Source: Sphingobacterium paludis
GTDB lineage: Bacteria > Bacteroidota > Bacteroidia > Sphingobacteriales > Sphingobacteriaceae
Assembly: GCF_004364125.1 (NCBI RefSeq)
Contig: NZ_SNZV01000003.1
Location: forward strand, 1 to 64,000
Direction: 5' to 3'
Length of the DNA stretch: 64,000 nt
Position numbers and translations under genes: made by a program. Shown here piece after piece: positions 34,727-43,444 of the stretch. The notes under the pieces were generated by a model that was not told the DNA's origin, did no database searches, and worked only from the letters and a program-made list of their open reading frames with translations. Position 1 is the first letter of the stretch; every line of letters starts with the position of its first letter.

Positions 34727-35981
34727 AGGTTACGGCAATAAATAGGGTCAGTATAAAAAACGAAAATAACAAAAGTATAGCAGGAACAATTGACATAATT
34801 CCTCCCTGCCGCAGCAGCACATCATAAAAAGCGCTTAGGGCCCAGTTCATCGGCGATAGCACGGCCAGTTTTTGCATCATTGTCGGCATTAAGAACACCG
34901 GCACCCAAACGCCGCCAACAGCAGCCAAGACTACGGTAAGCGTAGCACCAAGCGGTGCTGATTGTTCCTGTGTGCTGGCAACTGTACCAATCAATATACC
35001 TAAACCTACGGCCGCCAAACCGCTGAAAAGCGCGATAAGGCTTAATAAGAAAAAATAATGGCCGACCTGAAAAGGGTGCAGCCCCATATAGGGAAAAACG
35101 TATACCCCTACGAGCAACATCAGATAAAACTGGATGAGGCTTATCAACACATAGCTGACTGTCTTCCCGAATAAAAAATGTGCGTAAGAAGTTGGACTGG
35201 TTCGAATACGAACCATCGTTCCTTGCGATTTCTCCTTTACAATATTGATGGAAAGCGGAACGACAATAAAAAAAATAGCGAAAAGAGCCCAAGCCGGCAC
35301 GTTGTGTTGAGCGGCAGTGGGAATGGTCTGTATGGTATCGTCTGCATCATCGACCTCCTTAAAAGAAATGAATTGCTGTTCCTGAAAATGCCGATCAGCA
35401 CCCTCACCTAGTTCTTCTTGGAACATACGGTAGATGGTCTGGGATTCAATATTAGACACTAACTTGTCGATGGACATCTTGACGGCCGTTTTGAAAGAGG
35501 CCTGCGTTGCCGGATCAAAGTAGAGTTTAATTTCTTTTGGGGCCACAGCGATAGGCTTTTTCTGCGTACTGTCACTACTGAAATCAAATTCCGCTAAAAT
35601 GTTATCAACGTTCTGTTTAACGTGTACGTTCAGATCGCTACTTAACTCCCGCGGTAACACAATGGCAAGTTGATAAGCACCCTCGTGCACGAGCCGTTTA
35701 GCGGCTAGCTCATCGATGGGTTTTCCATCAAGAGTGGTCACCAATGACAAATTATCATCATCGCTAAAGCGGTCCTGTATGCGTTTAGCGATGTCCCCCC
35801 CATCGTTATCCACCAATAGCACGTCCATATGGCTTCCCAAAAGGGAATCAAAGGAACCGCTTTGCACCATGGTAACCGCTAGCAGCAATATCATGGGCAT
35901 AACAAAAAGAATGACAATACCGCCCGTATCGCGAGCTAGTAAAAGCATTTCTTTGCGGATAGACATCATAAACTTAGACAT
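34701..35981 (-). CDS. ABC-2 type exporter permease of the pigment cluster
   Basis: The 426-residue membrane protein has one N-terminal helix (about 19-40), a large extracytoplasmic domain (about 45-225) and then five or six helices (about 230-420). This is the ABC2_membrane_3 layout found in exporters of polyketides and lipids. The C-terminus is basic (DKKKK). With the ATPase encoded just upstream (8-base overlap) it forms an exporter, probably for the pigment or a precursor. Confidence 0.92.
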   Translation of the reverse strand: MSKFMMSIRKEMLLLARDTGGIVILFVMPMILLLAVTMVQSGSFDSLLGSHMDVLLVDNDGGDIAKRIQDRFSDDDNLSLVTTLDGKPIDELAAKRLVHEGAYQLAIVLPRELSSDLNVHVKQNVDNILAEFDFSSDSTQKKPIAVAPKEIKLYFDPATQASFKTAVKMSIDKLVSNIESQTIYRMFQEELGEGADRHFQEQQFISFKEVDDADDTIQTIPTAAQHNVPAWALFAIFFIVVPLSINIVKEKSQGTMVRIRTSPTSYAHFLFGKTVSYVLISLIQFYLMLLVGVYVFPYMGLHPFQVGHYFFLLSLIALFSGLAAVGLGILIGTVASTQEQSAPLGATLTVVLAAVGGVWVPVFLMPTMMQKLAVLSPMNWALSAFYDVLLRQGGIMSIVPAILLLFSFFILTLFIAVTYDKKKKTI

Positions 35982-36726
35982 CCCGAAATCCCTTTCCTGT
36001 TAGATCAATAAATACATCCTCTAAACTCTTCGCGCCAGGAACAGATGAAATAAGGCTATCGGGCGTGCCGATACGCCATAACTGCCCCGATTCGATAATA
36101 CCCACCCGGGTACAGAACTCCTGTGCTTCCATCAGATGATGTGAGGTATACACAATGGTTGTCCCGCTTTCATTGAGCCTCTGGAGATAATCGAGGATAG
36201 CTTTTTTGGAATGGACGTCTACACCTACGGTCGGTTCATCCAAAAAAAGTACAGCAGGCTTATGTAGCACCGCCGCCAATAGATTCACCCTTCTTTTCAT
36301 TCCTCCGGAAAATGTCTGCACGCGTTTGCCGCTATGAGCGGCAAGTCCTAAGCTTTCTAATGCCTGATCGACTTCTGTCGATAGGGCTCTGCCCTTGAGG
36401 CCATACATCGCTCCGAAATACAGCAGGTTTTCCTTCGCCGTTAACGAAGGATACAATGCGAAATCCTGCGGCACGATGCCAATAGACGCTTTTAGCTGTG
36501 CCGCAGACGTTCCGTAGGAAAACCCCTGAATAGTGAACGATCCGTAACTTGGGCTTATCAAACCACATAGAATAGAAATAAGCGTAGTCTTACCAGCGCC
36601 ATTCGGACCCAACAACCCAAAGACTTCACCTCGAAAGATATCCAAACTCAGCCTTTCCAGGGCAAAACTATCGGCGCCTCGGTACTTTTTAGAAAGCTCG
36701 CTAATATGTATAACGATTTCGCTCAC
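35974..36726 (-). CDS. ABC transporter ATPase of the pigment cluster
   Basis: The 250-residue ATPase shows Walker A GPNGAGKTT, a Q-loop IGIVPQDFALYPSL, the ABC signature FSGGMKRR, Walker B VLFLDEPTVGVD and the switch His in TSHHLMEAQEF. It belongs to the DrrA/NodI-like drug and lipid exporter group and powers the permease encoded next. The start is a GTG overlapping the stop of the BtrH-like gene (GTGA). Confidence 0.95.
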   Translation of the reverse strand: MSEIVIHISELSKKYRGADSFALERLSLDIFRGEVFGLLGPNGAGKTTLISILCGLISPSYGSFTIQGFSYGTSAAQLKASIGIVPQDFALYPSLTAKENLLYFGAMYGLKGRALSTEVDQALESLGLAAHSGKRVQTFSGGMKRRVNLLAAVLHKPAVLFLDEPTVGVDVHSKKAILDYLQRLNESGTTIVYTSHHLMEAQEFCTRVGIIESGQLWRIGTPDSLISSVPGAKSLEDVFIDLTGKGFRDV

Positions 36727-37718
36727 ACGGACTTTTTCAATTTTCTAAAAAAAGCTTCTTCTAAATCTGCTAAGTGCAGCAAATCATTGGATAGCTTATT
36801 ATACACATCATCATGATTGCTTCTGTTCTTGTATACGCGAGAAGCATCCACGGCAAAATCGCGCCACAGATCACCGATGCTGGTCATCTCTTGCGAAAGC
36901 GCTACCAATGCCGGATTGTTGATTTTCTGACCCGCCTCCTGTAAGAAAGCCGAATAGATGTAGCGAAATCCGCCGCCGCCGGTCCCGATCTCTTCTTGCA
37001 TGCGTACCATTTGCGCTAAATAATAGTTCGCTTTCTTTACACCTACCTTTTTAGGCCAATTTCGTATCGCGCGAGCCACCATACGCATGCCGCGAACGCC
37101 TATAATAGGTACCGGGGCCAACATGTCGCTACAGGTTTTCTTTATCGCTTTCGTAATAGCTTTCTCCCAGTCAATTTTCTCTGGAATGTATATCGGGTAA
37201 TAAATATGTCCTCGCGGCGCGAGTACCCCTTTTGCAAAACGCACTTTCTCCAACTCGGCTTCGGTAAGTGTATGTACGCTTTCCATAGTCGGATCACTAA
37301 TGAGGTACTTACCATTTTCTTTTCCATAAACCACAAGGTTATGCGCATTGAAATGAAAGCGGTAATCTTCCGGAAAATACGGAAGATGGTACACGCCCAC
37401 TTGCAATCCACTAGGAATATTATTGGCCAGATTCTCATCGAGCACCTGTTGCGCCTTTTTCTTGTCCGAGAATTTGAGTCTTTTGATCTTCAGCCCAAGC
37501 CTTTTCGCCAAACGATTAAAGATCCATCCCGGGGCGGGGCGGTAACTTAAACCTGGCGCATGGTTGACCTTGAGAAAGGGTAAGTACACATAAAAAAGTC
37601 CGGATCCGATACCGAAAACCATAGGCTCGCTAATGGGCAGCCCTTTATTTTTAAGTAGATTGGATGCAACGCCGTTCTCACAATGCGCCGTTATCTGGTG
37701 TTCAAAATTCAGTTGCAT
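36723..37718 (-). CDS. BtrH-like acyltransferase/peptidase-fold protein
   Basis: The N-terminal domain (about 1-150) matches the BtrH type: Cys13 (HQITAHCENGVASNLL), His126 (FHFNAHNLVVYG) and Asp142 (LISDPTM) make a plausible papain-like triad. BtrH in butirosin synthesis moves an acyl group from an ACP to an amine. Here the protein could move an ACP-bound acyl chain to the resorcinol or a lipid acceptor. The second half (about 160-331) is helical and unassigned. Its ATG overlaps the previous stop (TAATG). Confidence 0.86.
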   Translation of the reverse strand: MQLNFEHQITAHCENGVASNLLKNKGLPISEPMVFGIGSGLFYVYLPFLKVNHAPGLSYRPAPGWIFNRLAKRLGLKIKRLKFSDKKKAQQVLDENLANNIPSGLQVGVYHLPYFPEDYRFHFNAHNLVVYGKENGKYLISDPTMESVHTLTEAELEKVRFAKGVLAPRGHIYYPIYIPEKIDWEKAITKAIKKTCSDMLAPVPIIGVRGMRMVARAIRNWPKKVGVKKANYYLAQMVRMQEEIGTGGGGFRYIYSAFLQEAGQKINNPALVALSQEMTSIGDLWRDFAVDASRVYKNRSNHDDVYNKLSNDLLHLADLEEAFFRKLKKSV

Positions 37719-38122
37719 TAATCGCCTTTATAATTTTTTAATTCTTCCACACTGATATCGAATGTATCCGCATATTTCGCGAGTGTCCGATCGTTCAACT
37801 TTTTAAATACCGCCGGCTTAGCATGTCGTTTTACACGCCATTTCCAAAAGCCGGTGTAATCTGCTAACAACTGCCAATCCATTCGACGCAACTCCATAAA
37901 GTATACGATAGGACTTACCTCACCTTTGCGGACATCTTGCTGAGCTTTGTCTATCCGTTCCTGCAGCGCTAACATCGTCTGATCTTGAACAACGGTTTTC
38001 GCATCCCAGCCGGTACTTAACTGCGTGGTATACTGCCCGTCGTCGTCAACTGCGTAATAGAGCTCCCTCGATCCTTTTTCAAAAACCCGCCCATTATCTT
38101 GAGGTACTTCTGATTTTTTCAT
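37718..38122 (-). CDS. Small cytoplasmic protein with HTH-like C-terminus
   Basis: The start is taken at 38122 (MKKSEVPQDN, 134 residues). This leaves a 5-base gap after the hotdog gene, whereas the longer frame overlaps it by 82 bases. There is no signal peptide. The last 30 residues, RTLAKYADTFDISVEELKNYKGD, read like the recognition part of a Cro/CI-type helix-turn-helix, but the upstream half of that fold is not clear. It might be a cluster regulator or a small scaffold. I cannot assign a function. Confidence 0.7.
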   Translation of the reverse strand: MKKSEVPQDNGRVFEKGSRELYYAVDDDGQYTTQLSTGWDAKTVVQDQTMLALQERIDKAQQDVRKGEVSPIVYFMELRRMDWQLLADYTGFWKWRVKRHAKPAVFKKLNDRTLAKYADTFDISVEELKNYKGD

Positions 38123-38127
38123 CGCTG

Positions 38128-38589
38128 TTATTGCTTTTTTAAATACAAATTTATCTCGGCTGTAGACAACAATTCCTGGTCTTGCTTCGCTTTTACAACC
38201 ATGGTGCAAATGGAGTAATCGTCGCCATCAAATTTTGATGTTAGCGTTGACTCGGTCAAAATCCGCTGGCCTACCACAGGCAGCTTCAGGATCGTCATGT
38301 TTTTCACGCCCGAGATAAATCCTATTATTCTCTTGTCAGAAGCAGGATCATAGTCTGCACTGTAGAATCGCTGTCCCACAATGGACGAACAGGTTTGTGC
38401 CATATTCTCCATAAGGCCGACTTCCTGAAAATAACCATCTTCTAAAAAAATATTATCCGACTGAACAACAAAGCTACAGACTACATGGTTTTCTGAAATA
38501 TCCAAAATAGAATCGACCATCAGCATGGGCGATCTATGGGGGAGAAAATCCTCGATATGGATAAGGGTATTGTATACGTATTCAGCCAT
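38128..38589 (-). CDS. ApeP-like hotdog protein, copy 2 (catalytic Glu, no His)
   Basis: This 153-residue hotdog protein keeps the FabZ N-terminal pattern LPHRSPMLMVD and a Glu in GLMENMAQ (Glu61). The FabZ histidine motif GHFPG is replaced by DNIFLEDG. It resembles the larger ApeP-type subunit that completes a dehydratase with a short His-bearing partner. It overlaps the next hotdog gene by one base (TAATG) and so is probably made in step with it. Confidence 0.82.
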   Translation of the reverse strand: MAEYVYNTLIHIEDFLPHRSPMLMVDSILDISENHVVCSFVVQSDNIFLEDGYFQEVGLMENMAQTCSSIVGQRFYSADYDPASDKRIIGFISGVKNMTILKLPVVGQRILTESTLTSKFDGDDYSICTMVVKAKQDQELLSTAEINLYLKKQ

Positions 38590-39017
38590 TATGTTTCTGC
38601 TATTACCGTCTTCATTTGCGATTTGGCAATGATCACTTCATCTAATTTAGTAATAATTTCTACCAAAGTGACACCCATAAACTCTTGAATGAGTTGCACA
38701 TTCGTGTAGATCTGCTCGCCAACCGTTGGCAAAGCAAAAATCTCCACCTGCTGCATCGCACCGATGTAGCCTACAGGAGCCGTCTCGCCACGCAAATGGT
38801 AACCAAAGCCCGTATGCAGGGCAACCGATTGTGCCATATGCTCCAATAAACCGCTCTCGACAAGGGTGTTTTCCTGAACAAAAATATTGTCAGCTTCGAT
38901 GAGGAAACTCGCCGTCAAATCGGCTGCAGAATACAATTCCAGACCGGATACCATCACCATCGGCGGACGTTGCGGGATAAGGTTTAGGAGCTGGGGCCCG
39001 GCTATCGGCAAATTCAT
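38589..39017 (-). CDS. ApeP-like hotdog protein, copy 1 (catalytic Glu, no His)
   Basis: The start at 39017 (MNLPIAGPQLL) gives 142 residues and a TAATG overlap with the DarB-like gene. The longer frame only repeats coding sequence of that neighbour. It has IPQRPPMVMV (Gln in place of the usual His) and Glu59 in SGLLEHMAQS, with no GHFPG histidine. It is a tandem relative of the next gene, so the cluster has two Glu-type subunits for one His-type subunit. Confidence 0.82.
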   Translation of the reverse strand: MNLPIAGPQLLNLIPQRPPMVMVSGLELYSAADLTASFLIEADNIFVQENTLVESGLLEHMAQSVALHTGFGYHLRGETAPVGYIGAMQQVEIFALPTVGEQIYTNVQLIQEFMGVTLVEIITKLDEVIIAKSQMKTVIAET

Positions 39018-40150
39018 TAGCACACGGTTAGATAAGCGTAAGCGTACGTAAACCGAGCGCTTTCCGGAACACAAAGCATGATGTGTTGCCCTTTTTTCAA
39101 CTTTCCACTATGGAAAAGCTCTTCTAAAACCAAGTACACCGATCCCGCACCGACATTACCCACGTCACGCAAATTCATATACCATTTACTTCGTTCTATT
39201 TCAATACCCGCATCGGCAAAACCTTGGTATAAACCGTCGACGAAATACTGCGAAGAAACATGAGGAAGCAGGTAGTCAATATCAGCAGGGCTAATGTTGT
39301 TTTTTTCCATAGCAAGCTTCATGCTTTCCACGCCCTTGGATAGAATATGTTTATCCAACAGCTTGGTATCCTGCTTCACGGCGAATATGGATTTCGACAA
39401 CCATTCCTCAGACGTATAGTCCGAAAATGATTTTAAAGCGCCCGTTTCGGTTTTGTCGGCGCCTGCGTACATACATACGTCGAGTTCATGCGCATAGGAG
39501 TAGCCTTCCATCCATTCGATTTTTAGAGACATCTCGCCTTTGGCTTCGTTTTCCAAAAGCATAGCTCCAGCACCATCAGACAACATCCACCTTAAAAAAT
39601 CCTTATTAAAACCGATGATAGGCTGTTGCTCCAATTGTTTAAGATTCTCGACCTCTTTATTGAAATGGTCTGCTAACATCCAGGAAGACATTCTTTCCGA
39701 ACCGGTACAAACAGCATTGTTCGTATTACCTGATTTTACAGACAAAAATCCAAATTTCAACGCATTCATACCTGCACAACAGTTTCCGGCAGCAGAATTC
39801 ACTTCTACATTTCGATTTCCGAGCTCGCCATGTACCATCACCGCATGCGAGGGCATTAAATAATCGGGCGAAGAGGTGCCACAGGACAGCAACTCCATAT
39901 CCGTTGCTTTAAAAGCATCGTCGAAAAGGCCGTTGATCGCCTCAGCGGTAAGCTCAGCATTCGTATGGGTGGGTGATCCGGATTCGGTCAACGCGTAATA
40001 ACGGGTTTTTATACCATTGTTGCGCAGCACAATTCGTCTGGCTTTTGATTCCCGGTCATTTATCTTCCCGAGAAAAGACTCCATACCCTCATTGTCAACA
40101 GGAGCGTTGGGCAGAAATTTCGCTATTTTATTTATATAAACTTCGTTCAT
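39017..40150 (-). CDS. darB: DarB-like ketosynthase III (dialkylresorcinol synthesis)
   Basis: This 377-residue KAS III-type enzyme has the active-site Cys125 (GNCCAGMNAL), a His in LLPHVSSQYF and the Asn motif DVGNVGAGS. It lies beside the DarA-like gene. In dialkylresorcinol pathways DarB condenses a beta-ketoacyl and an enoyl thioester to a cyclohexanedione, which DarA then aromatises. The product would be the resorcinol that esterifies the aryl polyene acid in flexirubins. Motifs and neighbours support the call. Confidence 0.88.
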   Translation of the reverse strand: MNEVYINKIAKFLPNAPVDNEGMESFLGKINDRESKARRIVLRNNGIKTRYYALTESGSPTHTNAELTAEAINGLFDDAFKATDMELLSCGTSSPDYLMPSHAVMVHGELGNRNVEVNSAAGNCCAGMNALKFGFLSVKSGNTNNAVCTGSERMSSWMLADHFNKEVENLKQLEQQPIIGFNKDFLRWMLSDGAGAMLLENEAKGEMSLKIEWMEGYSYAHELDVCMYAGADKTETGALKSFSDYTSEEWLSKSIFAVKQDTKLLDKHILSKGVESMKLAMEKNNISPADIDYLLPHVSSQYFVDGLYQGFADAGIEIERSKWYMNLRDVGNVGAGSVYLVLEELFHSGKLKKGQHIMLCVPESARFTYAYAYLTVC

Positions 40151-40151
40151 G

Positions 40152-41057
40152 TTAAATTCCTTCGTAATGTTGCCTTTCTCGCCTATACTTCAAAAAGTAT
40201 AAAAGCGGATAAAGGAACAGCTCTATGAGATAAACTATCGGGGAAATTCCATAAATGGCAAACACCACATAGTATTTAAATAGGCTGATGAGGCGCTTCC
40301 TTTTCCTTGGATTTCGGAGAATAAGGGACGACCAAATTTTAAACATTCGGTTTCCTTTTTGATCCATGGATACCAAAAAAAATCGGTAGTCAATTGCGCC
40401 TTCTTGCACCAGTTGCTTTTGCAAACCTTCAAAAATACCTTTTTTTAGGCATGTTAACACAACTTTCCCATATTTATCTGCTGTTTGTATTTCTTTTTCT
40501 GAAACACCCGGCTTCGGAAAAACCCCGTAAGCCTTTCGTTTCTTGCCAGAAAACATCCAATCTACAATGGTAATCACCGATACCAAATTGTGGTGGCGAT
40601 CCGTTAGGGCAATGTTGCCCACTAAAAGCGCTTCATTCTGCTGCAGCAAAACCTTGACCTTATCTTGTGCCAACGCCCACATATTTCGGCTGCCGCTCAC
40701 GGTGACTACCGGCGTATTGGCCAATATCTTCTTTGCGTAGTTGCTTTTCAAAAATGAATTTATAGGGATAGACGGACTCAAATACCAAACCTGATAATGC
40801 AAAACGACCAGATCATAAGGTGTATCAAGCACATGATTTGCTGGGGGATGTATCTCCTCCGGAATTTGTGCAAATGTCTCCGGGAACGTATTGAAAAAAG
40901 CGTCGGATGTCCAAGGAAAAGGAAAACGATGCACCATCTTTATTTCGTAAAAGTCGACCGCTATGGATGCATCGTCGAAAAAGGGTTTTGCGATAGATTT
41001 AGCAATCTCTTCGAGTTGCCCGGATTGAGAAAAATAAATAAACAGAACCCTTTTCAT
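40152..41057 (-). CDS. darA: DarA-like dialkylresorcinol-forming enzyme
   Basis: The start at 41057 (MKRVLFIYFSQSGQLEEIAKSI) gives 301 residues and an AGAG ribosome-binding stretch 5 bases before the ATG. The N-terminus is a flavodoxin-like fold whose SQSGQLEE loop fits FMN phosphate binding. The C-terminus has a basic patch (NPRKRKRL) and one or two membrane segments (about 250-285), so it may sit on the inner membrane. DarA enzymes oxidise the DarB product to the aromatic resorcinol. It stops one base before the DarB start. Confidence 0.87.
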   Translation of the reverse strand: MKRVLFIYFSQSGQLEEIAKSIAKPFFDDASIAVDFYEIKMVHRFPFPWTSDAFFNTFPETFAQIPEEIHPPANHVLDTPYDLVVLHYQVWYLSPSIPINSFLKSNYAKKILANTPVVTVSGSRNMWALAQDKVKVLLQQNEALLVGNIALTDRHHNLVSVITIVDWMFSGKKRKAYGVFPKPGVSEKEIQTADKYGKVVLTCLKKGIFEGLQKQLVQEGAIDYRFFLVSMDQKGNRMFKIWSSLILRNPRKRKRLISLFKYYVVFAIYGISPIVYLIELFLYPLLYFLKYRRERQHYEGI

Positions 41058-41065
41058 TGTCTCTT

Positions 41066-41953
41066 TTAATTGTTTTTGTTCGATGACCAAAAATCGAAAA
41101 AGTTAAACCACTGCAGCGGGTATCGTGCTAACATCTGCTCCACGCTAGTGCGATAGGCTTCCAAGTAAGATTGTGGATCTCTTCGCTTGACCTGCTCTGC
41201 GCGACGTGCGTACAAATGATAATGTAGATTCTTCTCTTTCATTACATAGACAAAGATTACCGGCACACCCAAGCGCGAAGCGATATGGAAGGGCCCGGCA
41301 GGAAACGAAGTCTCCTTGCCAAGAAAGCTACACTCCAATGTCTTCATACCCTCGAAATATCGATCGCCAGTGAAACAAATGAGCTCGTTATTGGATAACG
41401 CATCCCCAATTTCGAAAACATGTGACATATCTTCTTTGATATGGATAAACTTCACAGACGACTCCGCATTTATCCTTTCCAGATACTCTTTGATTAGTGT
41501 TCGTTCTTGATCCACCGTCACCAAATTGATCTGAAAATTAAGATCGATATCGGCAAAGAACTTATCGGCTATCTCGAAGTTGCCGACATGCGCAGATATT
41601 AAAATACCCCCACGTTGGGCGTCTAACGCGTCCTTCAGTGTTTCAATGCCATCAAATTCGTACGTGAACCGATCACGCAACCCTGCAGAAATAGCGACTT
41701 TGTCAATGATGGTCTGACCGAATACAAAATACAAGCGATAGACAGCGCAAAATGCCGTCCAAAAGCCGTAACCTTGACGCTGCCGGAGGTAATAGTATAC
41801 CGCTCGGAAACTTTTCGGATTGAAGAGGAAATAGTACAGTGCCACGAAGATAAGGAGAGCATACGCCGCCCTGACACCTGCTTTTTTTATCAGAAATACA
41901 AATATCTTATAGCCAAGGAGTGTTCCTTTAGATTTTCCGTCCCATTGGCTCAT
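41066..41953 (-). CDS. LpxL/HtrB-like lipid acyltransferase
   Basis: This 295-residue protein of the lipid A acyltransferase family has an N-terminal membrane anchor (about 28-45) and the catalytic HX4E motif His122-Glu127 (SAHVGNFEIA). Later motifs include CFTGDRYFEGM and PAGPFHIASRLGVPVIFVYV. In a pigment cluster it more likely acylates the pigment or its glycerol/sugar part than lipid A, since such genes recur in aryl-polyene clusters. Confidence 0.9.
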   Translation of the reverse strand: MSQWDGKSKGTLLGYKIFVFLIKKAGVRAAYALLIFVALYYFLFNPKSFRAVYYYLRQRQGYGFWTAFCAVYRLYFVFGQTIIDKVAISAGLRDRFTYEFDGIETLKDALDAQRGGILISAHVGNFEIADKFFADIDLNFQINLVTVDQERTLIKEYLERINAESSVKFIHIKEDMSHVFEIGDALSNNELICFTGDRYFEGMKTLECSFLGKETSFPAGPFHIASRLGVPVIFVYVMKEKNLHYHLYARRAEQVKRRDPQSYLEAYRTSVEQMLARYPLQWFNFFDFWSSNKNN

Positions 41954-41962
41954 TGCACGTTG

Positions 41963-42217
41963 TTAGTTTTTTGCTCCTATCTTGCGTGCTACTACATCAT
42001 AAAAATCCTGGAACGTTACCATCTCTGCGAAATCTGCTTCAACGAGTTTTACGCCAAAATTCGATTCAATAATAACAACCAAATCAACATAGTCCAAGCT
42101 ATCTAGGTCGAGCGATTCTTTCAAAGATGCATCCGGACTGATAACCTCCTCGTCAACCTCAAACTCCTCAATCAATATTTCGTTTATCTTTTGATGTATG
42201 CTCACCTTATTATTCAT
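41963..42217 (-). CDS. Acyl carrier protein 2 of the pigment cluster
   Basis: The 84-residue ACP has the phosphopantetheine site Ser40 in LDLDSLDYVDL. It is the second ACP of the cluster and clearly diverged from the first. Two ACPs fit one for the aromatic starter and one for extender units, but their roles cannot be told from sequence. It overlaps the upstream ketosynthase gene by 8 bases. Confidence 0.95.
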   Translation of the reverse strand: MNNKVSIHQKINEILIEEFEVDEEVISPDASLKESLDLDSLDYVDLVVIIESNFGVKLVEADFAEMVTFQDFYDVVARKIGAKN

Positions 42218-43436
42218 TATTAAATTTCTTGACTACCAATGCGGAATTGGTTCCTCCAAAACCGAAAGAGTTAGACAAATATATATCAAATTCTTGTTTT
42301 ATTGTGTGGGAAACGAAATTTAAATCGTGTAGATCATCATCGGGTTCTTCCAAATTGATGGATGGTGCGATAAAGCCGTGCTGCATCATCAACGTGGAGT
42401 AAACAATCTCGGATGATCCTGCCATCCAGCACTCATGCCCTGTCATTGACTTTGTCGAGCTTACAAATGGCCTACTGCCAAAAACCTCCAATATGGCTTT
42501 CGCTTCATTGGCATCGCCAATGGGTGTAGACGTAGCGTGCGCGTTAATGTAATCAACGTCTTCAGGTTTCACGTTAGCTTGTTCCAGAGCCCTTCGCATA
42601 GCCTTTGCGGGGCCTTCGATATTGGGCGTAGATATGTGGCCAGCGTTGGAGGAAAAACCATAACCGAGTACCTCTGCGATGATGGGCGCGCCACGCGCGA
42701 TTGCCGATTCGTAGCTTTCCAAGATAACCGTTGCCGCACCGCCACTAGGGACCAAGCCTGTACGCTTTTTATCAAATGGGCGCGAGGCTTGTGTAGGGTG
42801 TTCGATATCGGTAGCAAAAACGCCAAGTCCGTCGAAACTTGCCATTGCATAGGGGTTGATTTCTTGCGCCCCTCCACAGATGATCAGATCTTGCAAGCCC
42901 TGTTGAATAAACATAAATCCCAAGCCGATCGCGTGTGAACCACTGGCACACGCCGCACTAATCGTCATATTAACACCCGATAAACCAAAAATTGTCGCCA
43001 AATTCATCGTCACGGTGGAGTTCATGGATTTGAAAATAGCGCCTGAACCAATCAATTGTGTATCTTTCTTTTCTCGAGCGATATCCGTGGCATCGATAAC
43101 AGCTTTTGATACACTGTCGTTGCCGTACAGGATACCCACTTCTCGGCTGAGGACGCTTTCTTCATCGAGATGCGCATTCCGAAGAGCTTCCACCGTCGCC
43201 ATATAGGCATATTCCGATTCTTCACCCATGCTAATGCGCTGTCTCCGGCTCAGCACTTTCTTGAGGTCGGGCGTGGGCACCATACCGGTTAATGGCGACT
43301 TAAACCCGAAATCCAAACGCTCCTGATCCACAACAATTCCCGATTTTCCATCAAAAAGGGACTGCCTGACTTCGTCTAAGTTTGTTCCGATACAGGAATA
43401 GATCCCCATTCCAGTGATCACCACGCGCTTATTCAT
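42210..43436 (-). CDS. FabF-like beta-ketoacyl-ACP synthase (third active copy)
   Basis: The 408-residue ketosynthase has Cys163 (SAACASGSHA), His300 (INAHATSTPIGD) and His334 (SMTGHECWMAG). Of the cluster's ketosynthases it is the most like housekeeping FabF in length and motifs. It lies with ACP 2 and FabG at the promoter-proximal end, so it probably does the elongation cycles of the polyene chain. Confidence 0.94.
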   Translation of the reverse strand: MNKRVVITGMGIYSCIGTNLDEVRQSLFDGKSGIVVDQERLDFGFKSPLTGMVPTPDLKKVLSRRQRISMGEESEYAYMATVEALRNAHLDEESVLSREVGILYGNDSVSKAVIDATDIAREKKDTQLIGSGAIFKSMNSTVTMNLATIFGLSGVNMTISAACASGSHAIGLGFMFIQQGLQDLIICGGAQEINPYAMASFDGLGVFATDIEHPTQASRPFDKKRTGLVPSGGAATVILESYESAIARGAPIIAEVLGYGFSSNAGHISTPNIEGPAKAMRRALEQANVKPEDVDYINAHATSTPIGDANEAKAILEVFGSRPFVSSTKSMTGHECWMAGSSEIVYSTLMMQHGFIAPSINLEEPDDDLHDLNFVSHTIKQEFDIYLSNSFGFGGTNSALVVKKFNNE

Positions 43437-43444
43437 ATGTTCTC

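Noticed and set aside
41066-41953. Housekeeping lipid A acyltransferase gene
   Set aside because: It is embedded between DarA and an ACP in the pigment run with no lipid A genes around, so a pigment role is more likely.
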